Source of the DNA: Symsagittifera roscoffensis
Lineage: Eukaryota; Xenacoelomorpha; Acoela; Convolutidae
Assembly (NCBI RefSeq): GCF_963678635.1
Contig: NC_087064.1
Span: 37,209,716-37,273,715, forward strand
DNA length: 64,000 nucleotides
Direction of reading: 5' to 3'
A program made the position numbers and the translations under genes. Positions 53,911 through 64,000 of this stretch are shown in pieces. The notes under the pieces were generated by a model. The model worked only from the letters and a program-made list of their open reading frames with translations, searched no databases and was not told where the DNA came from. Each line of letters starts with the position of its first letter. The first letter of the stretch is position 1.

Positions 53911-54652
53911 CTTCGTCCTGATACGAACAGTCTTGTTGATTTTTTGCTTACTTTCTTTCTGGTGTTTACAGTTTCAAAATGAACTCGAAAGTAACAACAA
54001 AAATGGAGGCAATAAATTTTTTTGAAAGACTGCATCTTAAGTTGTATAAATCAATCATACTTGTGATTTCCTCATCGGCATTAGAATTATAAAACTGAGC
54101 CAAAATGTCAAGATATAAATACAAGCGTCCATCTATGTGTCCCATTGAGATCCGACAAGCTGTTGATGCACGTCATAAACGTGACAAATAAACGGATTGG
54201 TCCTAAATTTACTGCTACAAATGGGATGTAATGTCGTTAAGATTTTTCCGCTCTTTCCATGGACGAAAAATCACTGAAAGCGCCGACTCGGGTAGAAGTG
54301 CCAAAATCTCTGAATATGAAAAAGAACGCCGTGAAATTTTTTGAGTGTACTTGCGATGTTACAAGCCCGTTTTTTGCAAAAAGATGAACTGCGAGAGCCT
54401 GCTGAGTCAAATGTAGCGCTAGAGGACGGACCAATACAAGCCTTCGAAATTTTGACTGTTTTGTCTGATATTTTCTCTTGTTCAAATATTCGTATTCACA
54501 CACCTTCGCGGTCAATCAGACCTAGCTTATCTAAATGGTTGGACTTTGGATTAAGCAGGTCAATGCTTCATATAATAACTCGACAGTTTTGATTTAGCTT
54601 CAATTTAATAATCGATTATGAATTACAATATCGAAGATAAAATCCTACTCAT
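53911..54652 (+). repeat. Segmental duplication, copy B, right part
   Basis: Matches 41307-42050 of copy A up to CCTACTCAT inside kinase exon 1. It contains the immediate 5' flank of the kinase. A 28-codon frame at 54105-54191 (Met-Ser-Arg-Tyr-Lys-Tyr-Lys-Arg-Pro) is open here but stopped early in copy A; it may be an upstream ORF or chance. Confidence 0.92.
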
Positions 54653-55740
54653 TTTCAAAAGCGAGAAGTTAATCGAGCGAATATGTTTAGACGATTGTTT
54701 TGGCTTTTTAGCCGAAAAAAGTCAGCTTCAAGTTACGGTAACACAATACACGTTGGATAAAAATGGGCAGCGGAAAAAGAAAATACATCAGCTTCAAATA
54801 GAAAATGAAGAAACATTCCAAAAACTACAAGGTGGGCTTAGTTTTTGACCACTTTTAAAAATCTATAAAAACGGAAGCGGAAATAAAGGTATTTTGCTTC
54901 AAGTTTAGTTTCAACCAGTGTTCAACTAGTGTTGCTTAGATGATAGGCAAGTTTTTGGCCACTCTAATTAAGAGACCGAACTAGCAAGTGATATTTCTTA
55001 CACTGCTAATAGGTTGTAGCTTATTTAGATGATTTATCTGAATTATTTCAAACTGAAAAACAGAAGCTCAGATCCCTACTTGTGATTATCAACCCATTCA
55101 GTGGGAAGAAACGCGCCCTCCAAGATTTTCACAACTTAGTCGCTCCGATGCTGTACGAAGCCAGAATCCAGTACAAAACACAAACCACACGAAGCAAGCA
55201 ACACGTCGGCCAGATTATAGAGCGAATTGACTTCGATGTTGTGAACGAATTGGTTCTTTTTGGAGGCGACGGGTTGCTTCACGAGATACTAAACATCATA
55301 AACTCTTGGAGCGAGGGCAAGAAATGCGAGTTCCTGGATAAAATATGCTTTTCGGTGCTTCCGGGTGGATCGGGCAATAGTATTTCGGCGGCGCTTCTGA
55401 TCGAGAGAGGATGGCACGGGCGAGCTCGGAAAGTGTCTGTTGAAAACAGTGCCTTCCTTTTAATCAAAGGTTAGATAAATTTCATTCAACCAGCGTTGCG
55501 ATGTTTTGTTGCTTTAAAATTTCCAGCTTTTCCAAAGAAAAAATAACAAAACGGTTGACGTAATTTAGGACGTAAGATCCACTAAAATATAGCCAATTAC
55601 AATGATGATGATTGAATGGCGAGCAATGATTGAAAGGCCGCGGAGGTTGACCATTCGCATCAGCTCTAGATCCTAAGAGAATGCCCAATTTATAAGAAAT
55701 ACATAACGATTTTTTGAATGTCGAGCCGCACAACTTTTTG

Positions 55741-55803
<63 letters not shown>

Positions 55804-58356
55804 TCTTTCCCCGATCCTAATTTTTTCTTCCTGATTTTGACAACCTCGACGAATGCTCGTAGAGCGTTAACTATGGTATCATAACTAGGGGCTGATTAAG
55901 GGGGAGGAGCCCCTGCTGACGCAAAGAGACCCCTTTGAGGCTATTTCAAGAAATCCATTGGCCAACCCTATAATATTTTTAAAGGAGCCTTAGGCGCCAA
56001 TATATACTAATTTTGAGGGCGAGCTCACGCCGAAAAACTTTTTTTTTGTGAAACTTTCCAAAAAGTGCTTTAAAAAATTGTTTGCGGCGCAGAAGTAATG
56101 GTCAAAATAAAGTTTTCATAGTGATCTGGGAGAGCTCAGAAAATGCATTAAGTCGAGCTAAACAATGTCGACAAAATTGTTCGAAAATCTTACGCTTGCG
56201 TTATCAAATCGGAATATAGGCTTTTTTCGGGTTAACAATTTGATTACTGAACGACTTGAATCACTTTCTTAGTTTCTTGGTTCGATTCATAACTAACTGA
56301 AAATTCTGAGCGTCTCCAGTACACTTAGTCGGGAGATAACGAATACGCCTGGGACGGCAAAGGCCCTGGGTTCGAATCTGACCATGACCAGTTTTTTTAA
56401 CGGGCACAATTCCGTTTCAAAAAAATTGTCAGCTGATGATTTGTCTGCTTATGTTTTGTCGGATTATTTACCAAATCTTACAATTTTTTGCTGTATGCAG
56501 TTTTCAGAGTAGCTGCTTGTCATGTTTTCATTTACTCCTTCAATTTGTAATTCTACTAACTTTGACTTCGTATTTTTCCTTTTTTACCCGTGTGATGTTT
56601 TTGCTTAAAACTTTTTTTCGGCTTGTATTTTATCTACTTAATAACCTAATTTTGGGTCGTTCGACGGAATCATAGTTTTTATGCTTTCCTATGGATCGCA
56701 CAAAACGTTTTAAATCTCAAAATAGAAATTATAGTTAAATTTTCTATGGGCAACATTTTTTTGATCGAATGTTTTCAAATATTCAACAAATGCCGTCGAA
56801 TGTGTTTTCGGACGAGTGTTCCGCAAATAGATTATCAGTTCAGACAAATTTAGATTTTTTTAGTTGTAATTTTTTCAAAAAAGTTTTCGTTTTTTTTATT
56901 TAGTTGCTTCCTGTCCTGTATGCTAGCTTGCAATGCTATTTTTGTTGTATCGCAATTGATGCGAGGCTCTGCTTAGCCTCTTTATATGAAAATCCGCCGC
57001 CGTCCCTTCCTCGAGAAAGCCCTAGACCCTTTTTTAATCTAATTTAATTGCTTCTTAAGAAAAACAAAGTATTTTAAAAAACGTCGGAACATTCTGTGCA
57101 ACTACCGCAGCAGCTGGTTTTAGTTTTTGCTCCATTCACCTAACGAAGTAAGAAAAACCATAGTTTGAAACCCCATTGGTTTCATATCATATTGAAGCCC
57201 AATTGTTCGTGAACCGGATTTTCAAAAACATTGTTATTGGGCTCAATTAGATTTTAACGCTAATTTTGCTGTCATTCTCTTTCACTTTTGAATGTTTTAA
57301 CCTAATTTATTCACCTTTAAAGAAAAAAAATAACAGAAAAATTATAAACAAAAATAAAGTGTGATATAAAATCTACTGGTTTTGGTCAGATTTAAAAAGA
57401 AATCATAAAAGTAGTTTTCAGGATAAATTCGACAAAATTTGATGTTAGAAGCTGACCTCCTACAATTTTAACGTTAATTTATATATAAAGGCTTCTCATT
57501 CTTGTGTTTTTAACCTAAGGCAGTCACTCTTTGCAGACAAAAATAACCATGAAAAAATCGAACATTTTTTTTGATATACTTTTCTTACTTTTTCTATGGT
57601 TTTAAATTTTTTGAATTGTTGAGGTCAAACACTCTGTGCCACCTGCACTGCAACCAGCTCTTCTTGTCTCAAAACATTTTAGTAAGAATTCATGATTTTT
57701 TAGGAACAATGGCCAAAATTCCTATCTGCGAAAATATTTTGAATCAATCAACTGCTATTCTGTCGGTTGAGAAATCAGCAATTGGGTTCGGGGCAGCTTC
57801 CACCTACAATGCTGAAAACTTCCGCTCTGTGGGACCGGCACGTTATACTGTTGCCGCTATACATGAAATCTACAAGTGCTCAGATTATCAAATGCCCGAG
57901 TTCAACTTTGCCGAAATTGAGGAACATTTGTGGTCAGTTGACTACTCAGAATATCGAAAGATTTCAGGTTCTGAAGAAGTCTTGTTGGAAAAAAGTACCA
58001 AAAATGGGAAGGAAATTTGCATCAAAGATTATTTTTCAACTGTTACAATTCACAACAACCCTTCGTTTTACGAGACAATGGACCCTGACGGAGTTCCCTT
58101 TGTGCAGTTAGGCGATCCGTTTTTCGCAATCAGTTTTATTCTACCGATTTCACGATGGCAAATGGTGGATTTCTTTTTGAAAGTGCAACAGGGAAACCAG
58201 GCTTTTGTTCTATCGCCTCTCAATTCTATCTTTCTCGCTGATAAACTGTCGATGAAATTTAACGAAGAAGAGAAAATTACAATTGATGGGGAGGCCTACA
58301 GCTGCAAGGAGTGGCAAATATCTATGAATGGACCCCAGATCAAGATCATCTCATAA
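54618..58356 (+). CDS. SPHK: Sphingosine kinase, three exons
   Basis: Exons 54618-54831, 55029-55469 and 57704-58356, both introns phase 1 and GT-AG, giving 435 aa. It phosphorylates sphingosine with ATP to make sphingosine-1-phosphate. The diacylglycerol-kinase catalytic fold starts at residue 88 (Leu-Leu-Val-Ile-Ile-Asn-Pro-Phe-Ser-Gly). The nucleotide motif G150-G-D-G-L-L-H-E and P183-G-G-S-G-N are intact. The third exon holds the C4-C5 region (Gly-Pro-Ala-Arg-Tyr-Thr) and the C-terminal Ile-Asp-Gly-Glu box. At the position of the human SPHK1 substrate-binding Asp (D178 as I recall) this protein has T252, and the preceding Asp is Ala250; the Glu four residues on is kept (E256). The start ATG is shared with the duplicated copy at 42015. 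A gypsy element lies 0.7 kb upstream. AATAAA follows at 58412. Ceramide kinase is less likely because of the C-terminal match. Confidence 0.88.
55741..55801. repeat. (TA)n microsatellite
   Basis: About 60 bases of alternating TA with two TG interruptions near the left end, in kinase intron 2. Confidence 0.95.
55802..56184. other. Kinase intron-2 sequence, nothing recognised
   Basis: No ORF or structure of note. Confidence 0.35.
56185..56665 (+). repeat. Dispersed repeat with a tRNA-like B box
   Basis: Related to 24931-25350 in the LIPT2 intron. GGGTTCGAATCTGACCATGACC at about 56367-56389 is an intact B box with T-arm complement, preceded by GATAACGAATACGCCTGGGACGG. This supports a tRNA-derived SINE head. 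Confidence 0.55.
56666..57703. other. Rest of kinase intron 2
   Basis: AT-rich, ending in the acceptor ATGATTTTTTAG at 57703. A piece near 56945 (TGCGAGGCTCTGCTTAGCCTC) has a counterpart near 26420, another trace of a shared repeat family. Confidence 0.35.
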
Positions 58357-58411
58357 TCATGGTTATCTAATCATGGTCTCCGAGATTTACTTTGAAGAAA
58401 TGAAACATTAT

Positions 58412-58417
58412 AATAAA
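58412..58417 (+). other. Kinase polyadenylation signal
   Basis: AATAAA lies 56 bases after the kinase stop codon. Confidence 0.5.
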
Positions 58418-58433
58418 TTTAAAAATATTTCAG

Positions 58434-58589
58434 TTTCCGGGCAGTTTGGAAAACTATTTTATCGAAGGCTCCACCAAAAGAAAAGCTTACAACTGTCAGA
58501 TCGTACCCTCGCAAAAATTCTTGGTTAAGTTTGCTTCTACCATGTTTTCTGACACGGCAAAAGTAGGGTTTGAAAAAAATAATCCATAA
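58434..58589 (+). other. Possible extra exon downstream of the kinase stop
   Basis: After a good acceptor (AAAATATTTCAG) a frame is open for 51 codons to TAA. The composition is protein-like (starting Phe-Pro-Gly-Ser-Leu-Glu-Asn-Tyr). No donor of the right phase was found in the kinase third exon before its stop. It may be a 3' UTR exon, an alternative end or the remnant of another gene. Confidence 0.25.
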
Positions 58590-59700
58590 AAAAATTTTCA
58601 ACAGCATTTTTTAGGTAAAAGAGTGATAAACGATTTTTTTCTTAGTTAGTTGATCAAGAATAATGTGGTGATGGATCAATTTTCAAGCCTGTGCTTTAGA
58701 CAATCTTTCAAATTAAACACAGAGACGAGAGCTCTGCATCACTTGCGATACAGCACGAGCGTAAAAAAAAAGAAGTCGAAAAAATGAGAAATAAGAAAAA
58801 AACTCGGCGAAAAAAACTTCGTAGATCTCGATAAAAGAGGATCCCAGCTAAAGCTAGAGGTAACTGTTTGATAGTTTAGGAATTTGTTATAATGATGAGG
58901 AACAAAATGGGTAAATTCAAAAAATGGACTTAGCCCAAAACCTTAGTTGTTTCTCTAATAAAATAACTTAAAAGACTGAAAAATTTTGAGAAATAGGATT
59001 CTGAGAAATCACATTTTTTTCTACAAAAAATTGGGAAGTCACGGCTTCTGTAGGAAAAATATCGCAAACGGTTCTTCCATTTGACCCTTTATCCCAAATT
59101 TCATAGAAAAGTCAAAAAATTTCTAAGAGATGATCAAACGCTCAAAAAAAATGACTTTTCAAAATCCATAACATTTTTCTGCAAAATGAAGGACGTGGCA
59201 GTTTAACCAAAGAATATTGTCAAAATTGGCTTTCCTGACTGAACACTTAACCTAAGAATTAGCTCGGTAGTTTTCTTAGGTTTTCTCATGAGTACTTTGT
59301 GTTATGAGGCCAGTATCCTTCGACATATTAATTAGTTTTGAAGGAAATTTAGCTCTCCCACTCCGCCGTGCTTTATGAGCTGAAGACAATCAGCTACGCG
59401 GAGAAACTCAGTCCAGATACTGAGGATATCTAAATTTGTGGCTCTGCATTGACAGGTAAAAAGGCGACTGTATCATGAGAGCTTCGAGTTCAAATTTCAC
59501 AGACATTATGGATTATAGGGTCTAACCTACTCCGCCAATTATTCAGCAAAGGAAAATATCCTGATCGGAGCTGAGCAAGTCTGCATCTGTCGTCACTATT
59601 GAAACGAGTACTTTGCTTGTATGGAGATTTTAAGCCCCTTCTTAGAAGCCTTAGTTTAAAAATTTACATCGGCACACCATTCGGCAAACAATGCGGCCAT
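58590..59700. other. Intergenic DNA, nothing recognised
   Basis: No supported ORF, palindrome or tandem array. Confidence 0.4.
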
Positions 59701-59841
59701 ATATTTATCATCAAGGGATAGATTAGGACGTCTCTCTATGTTCCATGTTTGTAGGGGTTCCATGTCTGTGTTCATGGGGATGTGTAGTACCGATGCATTG
59801 GGTCCAGATGTAAGAAAAGTGATCTGTTTAATGCTTTAACA

Positions 59842-59880
<39 letters not shown>

Positions 59881-62040
59881 GGTGATAAGAGCATAACCTA
59901 GTGGGACTCGTTCTTTTCTTTTACGTTCGCTTGATGCCTGACTTGTACACTCGACGTATGGGGATCGGCCTTGCAAAATAGTTTAGTATTTGTTAGTGAG
60001 GGTCGTTTTAAGAAGAAATTAGCCGTTAACAGTATGAAATGCAGTGAGATCCATAGTTTAGTATCGTTAGACAAGGTCGTATTAAAAAGCAGTTCGCCGT
60101 TAACGGTAACAAATGCAGTGATAAGGTCGAAAGTGACCAGTAGCGCTCTACGACAGGTTTTTATTTTGTTAGAGCCCTTAGTTATCTTGAGGCTGATACA
60201 GATAAGCCGTTCAATGCACTGGCTCAGTTTGGGTAGGAGTCGTATGTATAAAAGTTAAGCCACGGAAGACAGCAAATATTTCAGGATCCTTACCGGAATT
60301 TTATGGTGGGATAATTCCATCGATCCTGCAGTCTTGTGGGATGTTTGCGTTATTTAGTGATGTGTTAACGTTGATGATGTGCGTTATGCCGACCAAACCA
60401 GGGTAGTGAAGGTGAACAGGTACAATCTTATCAGGATCCAGGGCCTTATTGATTTTTTAAATTTATTTGTAGTTCATAATTCTTCAGCAGTGAAGCTGGT
60501 TGCTTCCAATGGGATTTTTCTTTTACGCATTTTGTTTTGTTCTTTGTCAAAATTATCTGCAGAGGAAGTTTATGGTTCAATAAAGCGCCTGGCGCACGTT
60601 TTAGCACCATAAATTGAAATGTCCTTTGTTTAAAAAAAATTGTTTGTTAGATGTCTGCAGTGTATTAAGTCCTAAACGAGATTTAGCGTTCGATTTTTAC
60701 TTGCTTGACTATACTCTGTTTTCTCACTTTTCTAGGAAAAAAATCCACTTTGAGCGCTATTGTTGTGTATTACATTATTAGTTTTGATTTATGGCTATGA
60801 TGTGGATGACCAGGGTGTTATTGGAAATTTGCTCTTGCATGCGCTTGTATGTGCTTCTCGTAGCACCATGGGTTATTGCATGACGCGGTTTGTGGATGTT
60901 ATCTCTATACATCTTTTCATCCTTAAAAACGTTGCCTGGAAATTACGCCTTCAGAGTTAATTCTTCTGACGGAATTTTAACAAGTGTGCTTTCCTGGAAT
61001 TAATGTATTTGCGTTTCTCTGCTTTAAAAAAAAATTCGATGTCGCAGGTGAATTGTACGATAATTAGGACGTGACTCGTGTCAAATATTAGTTCAATGCT
61101 CCAACTTTCATTCATGGCTAGATTTGCTGTACGAAGTGTAATGTCCAGTGACCTTGAACAGATGTTGGTGACCCGAGTCGGGAGGTTTTTATTTAAGAGA
61201 ATCAAGTCTATTTATTTCTCAGCGTTCGCTTGCAGTTTTGTCCTTTTTTGTGTGCGTTAACGTCGTTTGCTCATTGTGTGTGTTAGTGTAACTTGCAATG
61301 GCAGACGACTTTAGGTTTAGTAAGTAATTTATCGAGGCCGAGAACCCTTTGGAGCAGCTTAGTTTTCGAATGCAATTGTTTACCAAGAAGAGAAATGAGT
61401 TGCCTGATATAATTTGTATTTCTTGTTGTTTTCTGTGACTGTCTGATGTGAGTAGTGTGAGTAGGGATTGTTTGGGCTATTAGATAATTTTTTTTATCAG
61501 GGGTGGATGCAAAACATCCGCCTTTGCCATTCGTTCCTTAGGGCGGTTGATGGCCACTATTTGATACCCAGGAGGGTCTTTCATCACAACATCCAAGTTT
61601 TTTTTCTTGTATAGAGTCTATTTCAATATCGCTCGTTTTGATGTGCTCTTTGATTACCTCAACTTTGTTTTTTTTTCATTCGTTGAGTTTGAACTGAAGA
61701 TCATTGAACTTGTGCTTTCTTTGGTTGGGACTAGTTGTGGGTGATTTTAGTACATTTGAGGTGTACCCAGACATCGTAGTGACAGCAAACGCTATACTGA
61801 GGGCTTTTGAATTGATGATCGGACCCAGTACAACTTGAGGTCCGGGTTTGTTGTCAGTCATAATTTTTTTAGGCGCAGTGGGGCTCGCTTGTTCTGCTCC
61901 ATGTTTATAAACCGCTGTCTGGTGTTGGAGTTATTGAGGAGTTTGATTGCTCTTGCAGTCGTGTCGCATAAGCTTGGTTCTGCACTGAAAGTCGCCTATC
62001 TCCAGAAACATAACAAAATTGGTCATTGGTTCAATTGATT
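59701..62040 (-). pseudogene. Decayed LINE (endonuclease plus RT), minus strand
   Basis: Read on the minus strand. A gag-like stretch lies near 62040-61680. The end of an apurinic-type endonuclease domain lies at 61205-60957 (Leu-Leu-Asn-Lys-Asn-Leu-Pro-Thr-Arg-Val-Thr-Asn, then Ser-Leu-Asp-Ile-Thr-Leu). An RT entry is near 60450-60250 (Leu-Asp-Pro-Asp-Lys-Ile-Val-Pro, Asn-Ile-Pro-Gln-Asp and a Gly-Lys-Asp-Pro box). Stops and shifts are frequent, and the catalytic part of the RT is missing or unreadable. This order is that of jockey/CR1-like LINEs. Plus-strand ORFs in this interval are shadows. Confidence 0.65.
59844..59878. repeat. (AG)n microsatellite
   Basis: About 17 AG units without interruption. 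Confidence 0.95.
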
Positions 62041-62948
62041 GGCTTCGATATGTACAAATATTAACATGTCATTGCTGAATACAATCGTGGTAGACATGTG
62101 GCTCTCAATTTTTTTCTAGTATTAAAATAAAAAGAAGTGTTTTCTAGAAAATCAAGGTTTTTCAAAACATTTACTGGTATTTAAAACACTCAAAAAAACG
62201 AAATCAAGCAAACTGTTAGAGTGATTGATTACATTCAAACCGAGTATCAATTAAACTTGTTATGGAACAAGTTGGCCGCAAACTTTTGCTCGCAGGGGGC
62301 TATTCTAGAAGGACCGAATGGGCGAAAAAACTCGTGAGCGAAGGACCACAAACAAAATTAGCCAAAAATCAAATTTTAAAAAGAAGCGATTGCCATTCAA
62401 TTGAAATGAAATAAATGAAGCAATTTTTTGCTTCTTTCATAACGAAACCCTTGAAATATTAAAAAAAAAAAATTGTTCCGATTCGGCGGCGGTCAGTGAC
62501 AATTTGAAATATTTGCATATTTCTGCCGTTTTAATATTCGGGCAATATCAATATTCAGCCCTAGAAATGTTAACTTTCTTTCCCAATTTTAGATTACTGA
62601 AATCTGATTGGCTGATTTTAAATTTCGCGCATTCGGTCCTTCGCGCATGAGGGATTCCACCGTGATCGAATGTTTTCCGGCTCGTTTTGATTAATGCGCC
62701 ACAATTCATTCAAATTAGCTGTCTGAAGTGCATTAAGACTAGCGTGTTTGTATTTAGGATCGAACGAATCTGCTTGTCATATGATAAGGTTTTCTAAATG
62801 AAGAAAAACAGCTGTTTCAAAACTTCATTTGTTAGACAAAACGTAGAAATTTTAAAGCATAATGTTCAAAGTTGTGCATATCATGTTTTTGTTCCGACTT
62901 TCGATACGAAAGTAACGGAATATGTGTGCTCGGGGTGGGTTTTTTTTT
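62041..62948. other. Spacer before the large inverted repeat
   Basis: No gene seen. GAAGGACCGAATGGGCG at about 62309 and GCGCATTCGGTCCTTC at about 62628 are inverted and could be the ends of a ~340-bp insertion. The last 70 bases match, reversed, the sequence next to 39240. Confidence 0.4.
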
Positions 62949-64000
62949 CTTCAGACAAATTTCGACTTGTAACTAGCCATTTTTGACGTAATTTTTTTTT
63001 CACTTGAAAAGTATTGTTGTCCTAAGCTTAAATTTGAAAAGATATTTTAACTGTGATCATTTTTCGTGAAGTTATGAGGGTTTAAAGATTGCCACCTTGG
63101 CCATTTTGACCAATTTGGGACAATTAACGCGCGATATAATTCGCGCTATTAACGCGTAAGCGGAGATTTAATCCGTCATAGAAATCGTTCCAAATTGGTT
63201 GAAGGAAGCTTGTTCGTCATAATTGATTTTTTACAAGGAACAAAATCTATCTTTTTGTATTTTATTTGGCGTGTGGGGGGATGATTTTCATTAAAAATTT
63301 CCAATTAGAAAAAAATAAAATTTCATTTTTTTTATTTCATTTAATTTTTTTATGTTATTACTACTCCATAAACCTTAAAAGGCAGTCGGAACATTCAGGG
63401 CTTCGCCCTGATACGAGCAGTTTTATTAAAATTACAACTACCCATAGACAATTTTTGGATTTTTGTAATGAAATTTATTTGCTTCAACAGTTGAAAATTC
63501 TGCTCAGAAATTTTTTAGTTCCTAAATACTAACAAAACTGCTCGTACCAGGGCGAAGCCCTGAATGCTCCGACCGCCTTTTAAGGTTTATGGAGCAGTAA
63601 TGACATTTAACAAATTAAACGAAAAAAAAAACAAAATGAAAATTTTTTTTTTCTAAAATTTATTTTTTTTTTAATGAAAATCTTCCCCCCACACGCCATG
63701 GTAAGTACAAAACAATAGATTTCGCTCCTTGTAACAAATCAATTATAGCAAAAAAGTTTCTTTAAACTAATTTGGAACGATTTTTAAGACGGATTAAACC
63801 TCCGCTTACGCGTTAATAGCGCCAACTATATTGCGCGTTAATTGTCCCAAATTGGTCAAAATGGCAATCTTTAAACCCTCATAACTTTCCGAAAAATGAT
63901 CACAGGTGAAATATCTTTTCAAATTTAAGATCAGGACAACAATACAATATGAATGATATGAAAAAATTTTGTCAAAAATGGTTAGTTGAAAAGTCGAACT
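62949..64000. repeat. Large inverted repeat of family R, runs off the window
   Basis: The left arm 62949-63420 and the right arm 63541-64000 are diverged reverse complements of each other and both belong to repeat R (see 40877-41325). The centre (63421-63540) is AT-rich and non-coding. Both arms end inward in the short palindrome CAGGGCTTCGCCCTG. The right arm is cut by the window end just before the expected CTTCAGAC terminus. Two R elements in tail-to-tail orientation, or one foldback transposon, would explain it. Confidence 0.85.

Noticed and set aside
38290-54652. The ~3.76-kb direct repeats as giant LTRs of one element
   Set aside because: The repeats carry host gene sequence (kinase exon 1) and the interval between them lacks a gag-pol body.
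59971-60258. 95-codon plus-strand ORF
   Set aside because: It is antisense to the minus-strand LINE RT remnant.

Overview
The window looks like an AT-rich chromosome segment from an invertebrate animal. Three protein-coding genes are split by canonical GT-AG introns, and almost everything else is transposable-element debris: Ty3/gypsy and copia LTR elements, three non-LTR (LINE-like) remnants, a Penelope-like element, foldback/MITE palindromes and tRNA-derived SINE-like units. I cannot name the species. The repeat types suggest a soft-bodied or marine invertebrate, but that is only an inference.

Layout, left to right: 1-3.7 kb holds no gene, only two short open stretches without a start. 3.75-3.98 kb is a palindromic MITE. 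4.4-7.2 kb is a five-exon secreted or lysosomal arylsulfatase B-type gene (+). 7.5-8.9 kb is an old tandem duplication. 10.2-10.9 kb holds a 19-bp minisatellite and a foldback element. 11-13.1 kb is a decayed copia element (-). 14.6-17.0 kb is a decayed non-LTR element with a PHD-like finger (+). 17.2-20.4 kb is a decayed Penelope-like element with a PHD finger inside its reverse transcriptase, plus a companion ORF (-). 20.5 kb is a truncated copy of the first LIPT2 exon. 22.5-29.5 kb is the four-exon LIPT2 (lipoyl/octanoyl transferase) gene (+). Its 5.6-kb second intron contains a 548-bp tandem repeat that duplicates the exon-2 end and splice donor, and a LINE remnant. 29.7-36.4 kb is a field of ~217-bp repeats with tRNA-like units.

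From 38.3 to 54.65 kb a ~3.76-kb segment ending in the first codons of a sphingosine kinase gene is present twice. In the first copy the kinase start codon runs in frame into a retroelement C-terminal reading frame, giving a 312-codon chimeric ORF. The second copy carries a complete, apparently young Ty3/gypsy element (46646-53905, minus strand) with LTRs identical by eye, a 5-bp target duplication and one uninterrupted 2178-codon Gag-Pol frame. It is followed by the intact sphingosine kinase gene (54618-58356, three exons, +). 59.7-62.0 kb is a minus-strand LINE remnant, and 62.9-64.0 kb is a large inverted repeat reaching the window edge.

The three host genes are unrelated in pathway (sulfated-glycan turnover, protein lipoylation, sphingolipid signalling) and are not an operon. 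The interest of the window lies in how duplications and retroelements have reshaped the 5' ends and introns of LIPT2 and the sphingosine kinase gene. Exon limits were placed by hand from frame continuity and GT/AG signals. Calls on decayed elements rest on recognisable motifs in broken frames, so their edges are approximate.
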